This document shows, in pieces, positions 1 to 12,812 of a stretch of DNA of 64,000 nt; the first letter of the stretch is position 1, and each line of letters starts with the position of its first letter. The stretch comes from Acheta domesticus (lineage: Eukaryota; Arthropoda; Insecta; Orthoptera; Gryllidae): the NCBI GenBank assembly GCA_031308135.1, contig JAHLJT010009436.1, positions 138,143,803-138,207,802 of the forward strand, read 5' to 3'. The notes below the pieces were generated by a model. It saw only the letters and a list, made by a program, of their open reading frames with translations. It was not told where the DNA came from and made no database searches. The position numbers and the translations under genes are program-made.

Positions 1-154
1 GACGGCGGGGGGTGGGGGCGGGGACGGCGTAAGTGGCATTTCCACGCTTAAAACATTCACGGCAGGTTGATGCAAACGATTAAGGTTCAGACTAATGATG
101 GATCATGATGACTAAGCTAATGATAACTGTTTAATTGATTCATTAACTGATAAG

Positions 155-692
155 TGTTTCCGAGGGCGCCAACTGATTAGATCATTACTCCCGTAAAAAA
201 ATGCTGATTTTTATTGCGAGAGATAACGGTGACCTTCTCCCATTGGATGGCGAGAACCGGCGCCGACCTTCACGTCGGCTTGCGGGATTTCCCCCCCACC
301 GAGATACCTCCCACCAGCGGGGCACCACTTCAGCCGGGACGAGCTCTAAGCTCCCGACTGTACTTCCGATATACGTAATGGTATAGTTCAACAGTAAGAA
401 TGTTTAGGTAAGGGGCGAAGATAGAATAAGGACGAGGAAGGAAAGATCGCGCTCGTTGCGTGGCCCGTTTGGTAGGGTAGTGCTCCAGCACTCGCCTAAT
501 GTTGTTCGGAGAAACCACGGAAAATTACAGATCAGAGCAACCTGCCGCTAGAATCTTCTTCTAGGCAGAGGCTGAATTCGATCTAGCTCCGTAGCTAGAG
601 ACGAAAATCCTCCCACCGTGGGGACTCGAACTCTAGACCTCCTGGTCAGAGGCACTGCTGTAACATCAACTGATGATGCAGACCACCAAGGC
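155..692 (-). mobile_element. tRNA-derived SINE, near full length (copy 1)
   Basis: The high-coordinate end reads, on the minus strand, like a tRNA head. A degenerate A box lies near 665-692 and a B-box-like segment near 625-635, which appears on the plus strand as a gactcgaact motif. The body continues through a block shared with the other copies (a GATGGCGAGA-like motif, a CCCACCAGCGGGGCACC block and a GTGGCCCGTTTG-like block) down to about 155. RNA polymerase III promoters of this kind define SINEs. The element has no coding capacity; short open frames across it are chance. The copy is diverged from the copy at 40318-40822 but collinear with it over its whole length. Confidence 0.6.
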
Positions 693-3600
693 TGACAGCT
701 GTTTAATAATTTATGGGAATACTCCTTTGGAATGCGATCATGAACAATTGTTTTGAATAAACGGAGTAAGAAGACGAAACAAATATTGAATGCTTGCGAG
801 GCGTGGTTCTCAAGTCCATCCCCACAGATCCGCTAGTGTTGTGTAATCTGTTTACCTAGCAAGAACAATATACATTGTCTCGGGCCGCCCCTGGTTGCTC
901 GGGAGAGGGCTGATGGAGAGGGCGGCTAGGATATGCGGCAAACCCTTTGAGAAGGATGGACGCGTCTCGAGTCGCAGCCGGCACAGAGGCAAAGGCAGCC
1001 ACGGCGGGGGGCCGCAGCGAGGGGACGGAGAGGATGTTTGCTCCGAGGGTTACACACTTTGCTTTAGCGACGCGCAGTGGGCCACATGAAATCCAAAGTG
1101 CAGTCTAAACTCGACATTCAGTCGAACAGTTAAACAATAAAAGAGTAAATACGAAGTGCGTTCAATAATTAACGATAAAAATTTGTTTAGAGAATAAACG
1201 GTTTACTGGATGACAATGAAACTTAGACAGCGTTTAAACACCGTCTCTACAACACTCAGGCGCTTGTTCCATTGTTCTGTCAGATTTCTTATTCCTGAAG
1301 TAAATAAGTCTTTACATTACTGTTTGAACCATTTGTTTATCGATTCTTTTACCGCTTCGATGACGTCGATGGCGCATAAAAATAGAGGGCTGAACATATA
1401 AGAATTGCACGGGACGAGGTCTGGACTGTAAAGAGAATGTGACGGATTCCTTCCAACCCAACTTCCCGAGCTTTCCCCCCATTCTCTGAGCGTTACGGGG
1501 GTCGCGCATTGTCATATAGGAAAATCACTTCCCTAATATTACACAAAATAGCAATTTGGGAAATTTCACGAATATCATCATTATTGCAAGTTTTCAGAAA
1601 GATAGTCCAAACTTCAACTGGGTTTCTCAATTCCTATTCAGAATTCAGTGTCAATTGTTTTGCCCCAGAATTAAACTGCCCACACTCACTTGTAGACGTT
1701 ACTGCAGTTTTAACAGATTTCATCCCATTGTTTCAATATTCTTCAGTAAGTTTCTGCCGCATTCACACCTTCTGATTGTAAAAACCTTATCACTGAAACC
1801 TTATCACTGGCGTCTATGTTTCAAGCAGAGTTGAAAGTTTAAAATAAAAAGAAACTAATGTTGGCATCCATTATGATCTAGAAAATTGTCTTCAAGGTTC
1901 CCGACTTGACCCTCAAAATTTCATTGACATTGAACTAATTGTTTTCTCTCCGCGTACATTTGTCTCGCTAATTATTGACTGTCCCTGTAGCAATAAAAAC
2001 ATAAGGAAAATTTTGTTCATTTTAGTATGTTTTTGTTAAAATTACATTTTTATTTTCGTACTGAGTCGTAACAAAAAGGTACGTGTAGCAAAATTTTGCT
2101 TTCTACTCACTACCGCTTTACACATAAAAATGGTACGTAACGAATGAATACAAAGTGCAAATTACGAAATTATGCCACAATATTTTTTTTGTGTTCCCTT
2201 TTATGGTCTACTACTCCCACATGAAAAAATTATCACTTGGTGTGCAATTTGTGTCCAGTGTGTATCGCGGGGTCAAGCTTCCACTGGCCTGCTGACTCGT
2301 CACGACTGGCGAAAACGGAGCTCACTCCAGGAACTGCAAGGGTGACGCTTGCAACAAGGTCTTGTTGTCAACGATCTCACCAAATAAACATGACCTTCAA
2401 CCTATTTGAATGAAGACCAATTGCTTGAGAAGATGTTTGTTAAAGAGGTTCACTCTGCACTTACGTATCTTGGTGATCGAGAGAATTTTTTCTAAATTGA
2501 ACATTTCTACACATTTGGCTGAAGGTTATTTCTATTGCAGATCAATACCGAAATATAATTTTTCAGACAGGACTTATTATCACAATTTATTGTTCGTTTA
2601 ATATTTCAGTAAGACATTAACAAAATTATTCATTGCTCAAACTATGAATTTATGAATTTTATACGTACGTATTGAAATATACCGACAACGTCTCGTCATA
2701 GACTCTTACGAGATCGTTGGCATCATTCATCTAAGATGGTTATAATCGTGACCCGTTCCGAATTTATATTAAAATTTTGGGCGCCAGGAACAGGTTACGT
2801 TAATTAAAAATGACCAATGCTTCCACAGCTAATTTCAACAAATGTATAAATGTCCGGCTAGCTGGGTCAATGGGTCCCGTTATCGCCTAGATAGCCGATT
2901 ACTTGATCTGCCAACTGTACAGTATGGCGAGGAATCTGAAAGGGAATAATTATCTATTTCTAACTATTTAACAATTTTGATTGACTAAATGAAAATCTTT
3001 TCATTTACAAAAGAAAAAAATTCAACAATTTATTTAACAATATTAACAATTGTTTTGTCCTTAGGTCATGACCTCGTTTTAAGATATATATCTTTTGTAC
3101 TGCAGTACTTATTTACCGTCTTGGTCACAGACGCCCCGCAGTCTCTTCTCACTTGAATGTAGGCGATCCCAAGTTCCGCTTCTCTCTTCTAATCTTGCGA
3201 CGTTGCCGACGCATCCAGCCCTCACTGACTAGAATATCTACCGGTTCTTAATTGGTATTCAGAGTTCCTAGTCTTCCCCAACTAGTGGTAAAATATTAAA
3301 GTCCAAAACCGCAATATAAGAAAAAACTTTCAAAGTCCTAATCGAACTTCCCGATTCCGAAAAACTATTGAATCTCACTCGAAACTTACAAGTCCTACTT
3401 CACTAATGTTGATCTCGCGAGCGATCTTTACTACTCGACGACCACTATCAGAATGTCCAGTTTTCCCTGTTCTTTCGCCCTCAACGCTTCGGTATCCGTC
3501 CTTCGTTCCTCTTTTTTAAAACAAAACGACAGAATTAGACAGTCTATTCTCCCTTAGCCTATCCATTCATCTCTTATCAAACCAAGTAGCCATGCCCTCG

Positions 3601-3829
3601 ACACTCATTCCTTTTCAGACCAATCACACATTATTTTATTTGTCTATCTAGCCAGCGCCCCCATCTCTTCAAGGCCTGAATGCAGTTTGTTGACCTTGCC
3701 AACCACTGCGCCGGCGTTGCTAAGGCTGTATATCGCCATTTGCATACCCTTTTGTCCAACCCATTTACAGCCAATATTATTAACAAAATATTATATATTT
3801 TGGTATATCACAGTATAGTGTAGGAAAAT
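693..3829. other. Intergenic sequence with a GC-rich patch
   Basis: No gene or recognisable repeat was found in this stretch. A CpG-rich patch lies at about 880-1090 and holds a short open frame without homology that I recognise. The rest is AT-rich with homopolymer runs and many stops in all frames. Confidence 0.5.
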
Positions 3830-5600
3830 TATGTAATGCTGCGCGAAAAAACGGATTTCCGGCAGAAAAACTTCTATTACGGGGCCCTGGTAACGAAAAA
3901 GCGGATAAATCGAATTGCTAAATTAAGAAAAATAATCTCCTAACAAGTGATGCAGCCAGAATCCCTGCTTTGTGGGTCCTTGATACCGAAAAACCAATTG
4001 AAAGAAAACGTCTGTCCGTCGATCCGTCTGTGAACAATGCTAGCGACTAAACCGTTTAGCCGATTTTATCCAAAATTGATTCTCCCCGATCAAACTGACT
4101 GATCTCGTGGCTCATTGAATTTGAAAGCGGTATTTTAATTCTGGGAGGTACGTTACATGAAGCCTCTGGGACATTTTCAAAAAAAATGGCGCCAACAATT
4201 TTGACTAAATTTTGTTGTTGAATAGTCTGAAAGTCGTTTAAGAGAATGGAGTAGGTCTCATGTTGGTTGAAAACTCTGATTTTTCGAAAATTGAAAAAAT
4301 TCTAACTTTTTTCGGCATTTTCCTACAACTACAATTATGAAGATACAATTTTTTTCTTAGTGAATTGGGTTCATAAAACAGGTCTTCAAATAAGTTCATG
4401 TTTAATTTTTCAAAAACATAAGTATATTTTGCGAAAATTTGTGTCATTGGCAATTTTTTTATTTTCTTTAAACCATTTTTTTAAAACGCACTTTTTGATT
4501 AAATCGGGACCTTAGCGTAAAGGAAGTATAAGAGAATGGTGTAGGTTTCATGTTCATTGAAATGCCTGATTTTGCAAAAATTTTTAAAAATTAAAAAATT
4601 TCGACGTCTTTCTACAACTACAATTGTGAAGTTACAATTGTTTTTCTTAATGAAATATGCTGATCAAAAACATCTTCAAATAAGTTCTGGTTGAGTTATT
4701 TGAAAATATGATTAGTTTTTCTATAATTTCCTGATAAACATAATAGCCCGCTCGCAATTAACTGCGCTTTTTTTCGGCGTCTTCTTACAACTACAATTGT
4801 GAAAATTTTTTCTCAATGAAATACATTTATCAAAACTACATTTACAAATAAGGCCATGATAAATTTTTTGAAAATACGAGTAGTTTTTCTATAATTTCGT
4901 GACAAACATAATAGCCTGCTAAGCGCAAATTTACTGCACTTCAGTCAGCTGAATGCGTCGTTAATTAGAATTTGCAATTTTATATATATTATTTCTTTGT
5001 TCGTTTCTTACATTCGCTCTTTTGTTATACATTTTCACATTAATCTTTTAGAAATATTAATTTTGAAATATTTGAAATAAAAATTGCCAGCTCTCCGAGA
5101 ATAGCGACAATGCAGGGAATGCAACAATGGAAGTCCGTTTCGCGCTCGCGAATTTCTGTGAATTACGTGTCATTGTTATGACTTGATATAGCTGTATGGA
5201 AAGGAGTTACAATTGTCAAATTTCTGTTGATATTTGCATGAAAATATTTAGTTTTCCACCAAATGCAGTACCATTTGTAGAGAATAAAGTATTTTTGCAT
5301 GGTTTTAGAATACTCTTCTCTAATCATGGCCCTATGAAATGCATTTCTATATGGTCTGAGGTATCAGGCTTCTTTTTCCAATACAAGTTTACAAAACTTT
5401 TGTATTATATTTTGATGCAGTTGTAGAATTCAAATAGTTCTGACAACACTGCGACGGAAAGAGTGAGTTGGTTGAATTGGACGTTTTCAAAAAATAGCTA
5501 AGTTGTTAGTAGTGCAGGAAGTGCAGTACTACGTATATGTTTCCAATAACGGTAGAAAGTATGTGCTGCTGTTGAACCACTAGTTTATTACTTAACTAAC
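3830..5600 (-). mobile_element. 2-kb non-coding dispersed repeat family (copy A, minus)
   Basis: This segment is the reverse complement of much of 15560-17820. The low-coordinate end carries the conserved terminal module: an ATGCTGCGCGAAAA start, a GGGGCCCTGGTAACGAAAAAG block, a GGGTCCTTGATACC block and a GTCTGTCCGTC tract. The middle (about 4240-4930) holds two to three degenerate tandem units, each containing a CTACAACTACAATT-like phrase. The right part (5070-5500) matches the reverse complement of 15645-16130 closely. There are no coding signatures, so it is probably a non-autonomous DNA transposon or unclassified repeat. Confidence 0.55.
4245..4930. repeat. Degenerate tandem repeat inside the dispersed element
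   Basis: Three diverged units begin near 4245, 4525 and 4765. Each contains a CTACAACTACAATT phrase followed by TTCTTAATGAAAT-like and CTTCAAATAAG-like phrases. The last two end with a shared CATAATAGCC(C/T)GCT segment. The third unit is truncated. No function is evident. Confidence 0.5.
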
Positions 5601-6399
5601 GTAGACTTTAATGAATAAGACACATTTTAATATCAGAACATTCTTATTTCAAGAATTTTGGATCAAATGAGTGAGAGAGTGGATTTGCCAAATAAACCTG
5701 TTGGAATAATAGTAAAAGCCAAAAAGAATGGCAGATATTAAAGTATTACTGCTCATCAAGTACACAAATTTTATGAAAGCTACAAAAAAAGTATTAGAAA
5801 CAAGTTTTCTTCAATACGTAATCATAATCATGCAGATCATGTTCTTTACAAAATATTTCTATTTCATTAAGAAATTGCAGAACCGCTGAAGAAATTATGT
5901 TCCATCATAGTTCGTTGCATCGCAGTTCTAAGGAGGCCTTAACTAATAGTATCTATTTAAAGTCGGTCAGTCCGAATCACCAATTTTAATATCAATTTTC
6001 AACTTTGCATAATAACAGGATCTATCTTATTTCTAATGAAGAAATAATAATTTTGGAATTAAACGTCTAGAGTGTATTTTAAATATCGCAAGTTCTTTCG
6101 CAAACTCGGAATAAAGGACCATTACCGACTGCAATGTACAAGTACTTTTTATGCAGGCATCCTACAGGCATTGCTGAAACAAACAACTGGTGCTACAGAA
6201 TGGCACAGCCTTTTCGTAGTAGTTAGTTTTCTAATGTCTTTGATCTGGGCTAGTTTTTCGGTTTTGCTCCATCCTCTTGCCTGCTGCCATCTACAGAGCC
6301 TCCAAGGGCATTTTTTAGAACATTTTCTCTGTTTTTGGGTTTCCTAATCGCAGAACAGAAATATTACTTTAAGAATATTAGAGAAGAGTAAAATCTCGT
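5601..6399. other. Intergenic sequence, no feature seen
   Basis: AT-rich sequence between two copies of the dispersed family. A 91-codon open frame at 6072-6347 has no recognisable domain and no splice or codon-bias support. Confidence 0.4.
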
Positions 6400-7520
6400 T
6401 GTATCAGGAAATTTTCGTTTAAAAATTTAGAGCCGTTTTTAAGAAAATGGCGTTTAGATGTTATTGTAAGGGGAAATTTGAAACACTTTTCCACAGAAAT
6501 CTTGTGAGTTTTCGAAAAACCTTTAAGTCATTTATAGCACTTCCACTTACAAATTCAATAATGTACACAAATTGCTGGAATTTTGCATATTAACGGAGTG
6601 AGGGATATTTAAAAAATATTTGAATCATTTTTGAAAAAATAAGAATACAGCTACATGAATTTTATGTCATCATAAACAGTGCAATTAGCAATTGCGCACG
6701 AAAAGATTTAAAAAAAATTAGAGCGTCTTTTGAGAAAATAGCGTTTGAGAACTTCTGAAAATGCGGAATTTTGAGCTCATTTTCATTGAAAACTTTTCAG
6801 TTTTCGAGAAACTTTATTAAACATAATTTAAAACACATATACTCATAAGTGTAATAATGTGAACAAATTGCCGCTAATGTAAGTATTAACGACGTGAGAG
6901 ACAAGTTAACAAATCCCATTTTTGTAAGTTCTGGAAAAAACAAAAGAATAGAGCAATATGAGTTTATGTCATCTTATAGTGTATATTTTGCTTTACCTTA
7001 TTTAATAATATTCGACATATTTCAGGCAAAAGCATGCGCAAACTACAAAAAATTTTAAAAAATGTCCCTGGCCTTAATGAACTAACTAGCCATGGAGAGA
7101 AAATTTACTTCAAGGAAAAATCTCTATTTTCAATTTTTGTAATAGAAGGAAGACTGAAAAACATTCAGTGTTAACAGTGAAAAACAGGACATACGCCATC
7201 ATTATAAGTGTATTTCACTCTGTTCTTACCAGAAATTTAAGGAAAAAGTTTAAAGCCAGTTTTGAGAAAAAACTGAATTCGTCCCAAGGACTTCATGTAA
7301 TGTAACCCCCAAATTTTAAAGAATTATTTTTGAAATCGCAAAGCTACGTATATTACTCTGTATATACTCGTACATACGTATACGAGAAAGTAAAATACAA
7401 CCTTTTTTGTTTCAGGGGACCCCAAAACATATTTCCGTTGAAATCTCGAAATCGACTTTCTACACTATTACATAACTTTCACTATATTACTCCGTAAATA
7501 CGTACGTATACGAGAATGTA
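6400..7520 (+). mobile_element. Dispersed repeat family, internal and terminal part (copy B)
   Basis: The sequence repeats a GAGCCGTTTTTAAGAAAATGGCGTTT-like phrase near 6430, 6717 and 7254, matching the about 300-bp tandem units of the copy at 16470-17370. A CTTCATGTAATGTAACCCCC phrase near 7292 matches 17407-17425. The right end carries TATACGAGAAAGTAAAA-type ends twice, near 7380 and 7505. It is non-coding. Confidence 0.5.
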
Positions 7521-7939
7521 AAAACGATTTGCATGTGATGTTTCACAGAGGCAATCTCGGAAATACAATTAGCGTTTGGGTGTGTCTCCAAATCACAATC
7601 TCAACCGCAGAACGCAATCTCAACGTGGGAACCTCCAGCGGAGTTGTTATGACACATGAAATGTAGAGTATGTTTTTGTAGTGAGTATGCATTTACTTGT
7701 CATTGTATAATTGTGAATTTCAAGAATTGAAGGGTGAGTAGACAATACATTAATGATTCGAAATTTGTAGTACGAACTCTCATTTCCACAGTGTGGTAAT
7801 GTGTATGTGTGTTTATAACCGAAGAACACAATATAGGATAACATAAGTAGTGCACCGTATATAAAATCGATTTTTGGATACAAAATTGCGTTTATTTCCT
7901 TTCTGTGTACACCAATTTCAACCATCTGGTTTTCCACAA

Positions 7940-8322
7940 TAGGTATCTCCCACTAGCAAAACATCGAGCCCCCTAGTACATACTCTAAGCATCCGACTGG
8001 TCTCCCGATGTATGTGGTAGTGTAGTGCATGTGCAAAATATAAGTATGTGTAAGGGGACAGGATAGGAGAAGGAAAAGAAGGAAAGATTGCCCGCGTTCC
8101 GTGACCCGTTTGTTAGGGCCCTCATCCGGCATTCGTCTGGAGTTGATAGAAAACGACGGAAACCTTTAGATTGGAGCCGCCGGTTGCTAGAATTCTCCTC
8201 TAGATTCGACCTAGCTATGTAGCAAGTGTCGAAATTCCTTTCACCGTCGGGACTCAAAACCTAGTACCTCCCGGTCAGAGGCACTGCAGTGACATTAGTT
8301 GATGCTCTGAGCCACCTGAACG
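7940..8322 (-). mobile_element. tRNA-derived SINE (copy 2, 3'-truncated)
   Basis: This copy is collinear with the right two thirds of the copy at 40318-40822. It shares the AGGTATCTCCCAC start, the GTGACCCGTTTGTTAGGG block, the CTAGAATTCTCC block and the tRNA-like head. The minus-strand B box near 8252-8262 is weakened: the plus-strand form is gactcaaaacc, a G-to-A change inside the box. The A-box region lies near 8305-8316. Confidence 0.6.
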
Positions 8323-8739
8323 ATATTCAGGGAGCACGAAGGCACTCTTCACTGGAAATGTCCTCAGACCGCGACCGGGATAGGGACCGCGAGAAGGCCT
8401 TGTTGTTTGAGGCGGCGATAGACAGCTGACGGTATGAGGATGGGCCTCAACTATCGATTAGCCCCGATTCAAAGGGAATCTTACTTACACGAGATAGAAT
8501 TGCTACAAAATGGCACAGGCAAAGTTTTACTTTTTTCATAGTCATTGTTCAAATGTTTCCTAATGAAATTACGCTATTCATTAAATCATTAATAAGAGGT
8601 ACGGAATTCTGTTTCAGTTATTACAAAAATGTTCGAAATATTACCTTCTATAACCTTTCGAAGTTACAACTACTTTGCTTTACCTTTGACACTATCTAAT
8701 ACGCCTTTGACACTATCTAAAAACGAAGTTTGAAAAAAC

Positions 8740-9125
8740 GATGGAGACATTTTATTTGAGAACTTTGAAAATGTCCCAGGGGCTTCATGTAAAGTGCCCT
8801 CCAAAATTTAGGTTTCAAATTCAAGGACCGTGATATCTGCCAGATCAATTAGGGAATATCAATTTTGGAGAAAATCGGATGAACGGCTTAGCCGCTAGCG
8901 TTGTTCACAGACTGACAGAAGGACGGACGGACAGACTTTTTGCCGTCGATCGATTTCTCGGTATCAAGACATGGTTTCTGACTACTCCACATGATTGAGG
9001 ATTTTTCCTAAATTTAGCAAGTCGATTTATCCACTTTTTCTTTACCAGGGTCCTGTAATAAGAGATTTTCTGCAGAAAATTCGCCGTTTATTTCGTGCAG
9101 CATAACATAAATTTCTCTTTACCGT
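8740..9125 (+). mobile_element. Dispersed repeat family, terminal module (copy C)
   Basis: This shows the conserved terminal module of the 2-kb family in plus orientation. In order it has a CCCAGGGGCTTCATGTAAAG phrase, an AACGGCTTAGCCGCTAGCG phrase, the GGACGGACGGACAGAC tract, TTTCTCGGTATCAAG, TTTATCCACTTTTTCTTTACC and a CGTGCAGCATAACATAA end. There is no coding potential. Confidence 0.55.
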
Positions 9126-9634
9126 GGTTGGTGGTAGCGATTAAGTAAAAATGAGTTTTATTTGCACTTACAGCCTGAATCTCTTCTCTCCTTTAAAAGC
9201 AGAACTGTTTCTTCCCGTCGCGGGACCTTGATTGAATCTTGGATTTCTACTTATTTTCCGTAAGTCAACAAGCACAACGTGTTGTTTGAATAAAATATCT
9301 AAATGTAGGGCTACAATATTGTTTATATCTTTTTTTAACTTTTCAACACTAGAAATTCTTACCGTAGGTTTCAATGGCATAGTTGATAATGAGAGAAAGA
9401 AAAATCTTACTTTGAGTACAGCAGACAGCGAGAGTAAAGCTTGCGCGTCCTTTGAAATACGTATTCTTCAGCTCATTTCATTGCGGTGCACACCATCCAA
9501 CCACTAGCCAATTAATTTATATCACTGTCTCGCTTGCTTGATCTCGCTTCTTGCTTCTCTTCTCTCACTAAATACTTCAGCATTGAAGTCCCCAGAAAAA
9601 ATGTTTCGTTAGGCTTTTGAATATTCTCATCGTA

Positions 9635-9770
9635 TTTTTTACTTTCTCGCTAGAGAGAAGAGAGAAAGTTATGTAAAAACGGCGTGAAGAAAACCTGCGC
9701 GCAAAAACGGCGAATTTTCGGCAGAAAAGTTCTTTTAACAGAGCCCTGGGAACGAAAAAAATAGATACAT
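9635..9770 (-). mobile_element. Dispersed repeat family, terminal fragment (copy D)
   Basis: A TTTTTACTTTCTCG end is followed by an AGAAAGTTATGTAA segment, a GCGAATTTTCGGCAGAAAAG block and an AGAGCCCTGGGAACGAAAAA block. These are the same landmarks as the low-coordinate end of 3830-5600, in the same orientation. Confidence 0.5.
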
Positions 9771-11335
9771 CTGAAATGTCCCAAAGAATATCGGCTGAAT
9801 AACACTTTGAAAAACACACAACGAAGTAATCAGGTTGGTAATAGAATCCATCTCCTTCGATACTATTTCACCATCAGATTTATGATCTGTTTCTCGGTTA
9901 CTTTCTACGCTTTGCTTTCTAGTACCCAATTAACGTCAAATACATTTCAGAATTATTTGGATGGGTCTCACGAAAAATAAGGTACATAGTGTGTAAAATA
10001 CCTTCGTCATAGAAGCAAAATTGAAACCAAAGTTTTGCCAGTTGAGAGTGTGAAGATAACCTCTGTGGAGAGTTGTATTTTAGTTCAATATTTATTATCC
10101 ATGCAAGTTTTCTTGAGTGTAGGAATCTCGCCCCTCTCCTTATTGAATTAACATTTAAAAGTAGGAACGAGCGTTGGTGACAAAATATGTTAACCAGAAA
10201 TGTTCTCTTCAATGTCATAAAAACTATTTTGCATTGAAGGATGTGTTACAGATTTCTTATACCAATTCTGCCGCGGAATAAACCAATCCCCCTCCTCTTT
10301 TTGATTCTCGCAAAATGAGGGCTCAGGAAATCATGCGTGGATAATATCTAATATTATGTTTAATTTGTGTTTGGTATTCACTCGTACTGATTCTCTCAAT
10401 GAACTGAATGTATCCTCCCACCTTTACTTTATTTCCCCGTGATTAGGTGTGAAGTGCCTGAAGTGTAGACCGTAATGTAGTTGTTGAAAATTAATTCACA
10501 TTTACCGTGGAATCAAGTTTGTTTGCGCGATAACTTTTACACAGGTGGTAATAAAATGACGACGTTTAATAAAATGAATGGTACATGTACAGCCCAGTAC
10601 CGAGAAGTGTAACACGGAGGTCATTAAGCACTACTTCGCAGCGTGGTTATTGGAAAAGCGTCCCTGTGAAAAACGTGAGTTGGATATCTTACCACCAACC
10701 ATATAAAAATTATAAACTGGAATTGACGCATTTCAGTTTCCCTCTAGAGACGACGTAATTAATATCCCATGTTTTGTCCGAAGTTGTATACACAGTCCAT
10801 TAATTATTTATTTTTAATTATATCCATTAATTATTTTATCTGTCACATGCGTCTTTAACCCTGTTAACATGCAACCCTACAGGTTTGTTAAGTGCACTTG
10901 TATCTACCTGTATGTTAAGAAATTTAACATACTTAGCAACGTGTTTTAACATCCTTAGCAACGTAAATAAAGAATCATCGATTCCTAGCAAGTCAAATGT
11001 TTATTAAGAAAAAAAAATCATTGTGATGTGCAAAACAAATCAGATTCAAACGATTCAGAATAAAAGTAACTCGTTATTTTTTGGGATAATTATTGTTAAT
11101 TGTAATATTAATAGTGCAATTAAAAATGTGTATTAGGTCAATTAACCTCATTTTCCTGGCATTCCACTAAATGAATCTCTTCTCCGGTAATCTTATTTAC
11201 TGACGATCTGAAGGTGTCGCCACTGGAAGTCGACGTGCCAACTTCCTCACCGAATGTCATTTCTTTAGGTATCTTTAGGTTCAAGAGAATTATTTGTATC
11301 CATCTTTTCTCAAACCATGGTAGATGGTTGTTTAA
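9771..11335. other. Intergenic sequence
   Basis: AT-rich sequence with no supported gene. A CTTAGCAACGT phrase recurs at about 10929 and 10954, with a related CTTTAGCAACGTAA at 12040. Confidence 0.4.
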
Positions 11336-11474
11336 ATATATATAAAGCAACATATATAAATATATATATAAAGCAACATATATAAATATATGTAAAGCAA
11401 CAAATATAAATATATGTAAAGCAACAAATATAAATATATGTAAAGCAACAAATATAAATATATATAAAGCAACG
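11336..11474. repeat. 24-bp minisatellite, about six units
   Basis: Successive units read approximately TAAAGCAACAAATATAAATATATG, with variation between units. The period gives the reverse strand an artefactual periodic open frame in several phases, rich in Tyr, Ile, Leu, Cys and Phe. This is a tandem repeat and not a protein gene. Confidence 0.85.
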
Positions 11475-11595
11475 TGCATATATCGTAGTAACGTGCAGAA
11501 GCAACAGAATTCATTTGTTTACTATCGCAGTAATGTACATTTTCGTATAAATCGTAAAATTTTATGGTGACCGATAAAATGCTAAACATACGACG

Positions 11596-11702
11596 AAATG
11601 TTAGTGTTATTACTGTCCCGTCCAAATTAAAATTTTGGCTCCGCTACGCTCCGCCTCTGTTTTTAACTTTTGGCCTCTGCAGTAATAACACTCATAACAT
11701 TT
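11596..11702. repeat. Short inverted repeat with a 64-base spacer
   Basis: The left arm at 11596-11615 (ending GTGTTATTACTG) pairs with the right arm at 11680-11702 (starting CAGTAATAACAC), with a 2-3 base bulge. It may be a tiny MITE or a cruciform-forming remnant. Confidence 0.5.
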
Positions 11703-12549
11703 TTAGGTATGTTAATAGCTATAACACTCAAGCTATACGAATGAGTGCGTTTTAATTCTTTATTTAATATCAACAACAATACTGGAAACTACTAATTCAG
11801 GAAATTTATTTCAGATACGCTGCTCATAATTGAGATAAAAACTGGCAGACGACAAGGTAAGAGACGAAAGAACACAGAAAGAAAACAGCGACAATGAAAG
11901 TCTGAAATGAAATGAACCACAAATAGAATTCACAACTCCAAGTATCACTGCTTGCAATACTATCATTTCAAATGTGAGAACTTTTTGTTTGTGATTAATT
12001 TTATTTATTATTTTTGTCTTTAATTTTATTTATCTCCTTTAGCAACGTAATGAGATAACAGTGCACCATTCGGTGCTGTCAGGTCAGGAACAATTATTAA
12101 GTGGGTAGAAACGTGGTAGTGTGTACAAGTCGAAATTCTACTTGGCGGATAATTGCTTTGATTTTCAAACAAACTTTTCTAAAAGCATTTAATCACGACA
12201 TAAGTGTGTTGAACATTAATAACTTGGTTTTCAAGTATTTCCTTTTTTTCAACATTTTTAAGTCTTCATTAAGAGAACCTCAGTTTTTATTGAGGTGCGT
12301 ATTATATATTCCTATTGAATGTTCCGCATTCTTATAATTTGAGCTCATTAACCTTTTTATGCGTTAAATTGTACGCCGTTAGATCAATCTAGTAATTAAC
12401 GAAATTAGTATGAGCTGATGGCAGTGTTTTATCACCGCTAATACATGAGATTCGGCCCCCACCTTCTCGACGCCTTGAGGGAGATTCCCCCATTCTGAAA
12501 TCTCCATCCGCAGGGCCTGCCCGAACTGGGACAAGCTTTATGCCATATG

Positions 12550-12812
12550 AATTTCAAGGATAAGGAGGTGTCAACCACAATAAAGGATGAAATTTTTTAA
12601 TATTTAGAAAATTTCGTCAAACATGTTTCGGGAGTGTTTTTCCCATCATCAGTGACCAAGTAACACAGATTAAACACCCATAATTAAATGTTATAAATGT
12701 ACATCGACCAGTATGTCGCCATCTTGTGCATCGCACGTGGTTCGTGGTTGATACCTCCTTATCCTTGAAATTCATCATGGAATACCACAAAATCTCAGCT
12801 GCCACCACAGAG
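12550..12812 (-). mobile_element. 263-bp insertion with 13-bp target duplication
   Basis: It is flanked by perfect 13-bp direct repeats at 12537-12549 and 12813-12825. Within it an inverted repeat of about 26 bp (12549-12575 against 12747-12773) surrounds a minus-strand hammerhead-like motif at 12625-12652. A 13-bp duplication is typical of target-primed retrotransposition rather than of most cut-and-paste elements. The element is too short to encode a protein. Confidence 0.5.
12625..12652 (-). ncRNA. Hammerhead-ribozyme-like motif
   Basis: On the minus strand the sequence runs CTGATGA, one T, a 4-bp stem GGGA/TCCC around a seven-base loop, then GAAAC. CTGATGA and GAAA are the two invariant core strands of hammerhead ribozymes, and such motifs are known from Penelope-like elements and retrozymes. 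The extra base after CTGATGA and the unclear stem III and cleavage site make self-cleavage uncertain. Confidence 0.35.

Noticed and set aside
11336..11474. Evenly spaced repeats resembling a CRISPR array
   Set aside because: Direct head-to-tail units without unique spacers, in a eukaryotic context.
11138..11625. Minus-strand open frames rich in Tyr, Ile, Leu and Cys
   Set aside because: Produced by the 24-bp minisatellite, whose length is a multiple of three.
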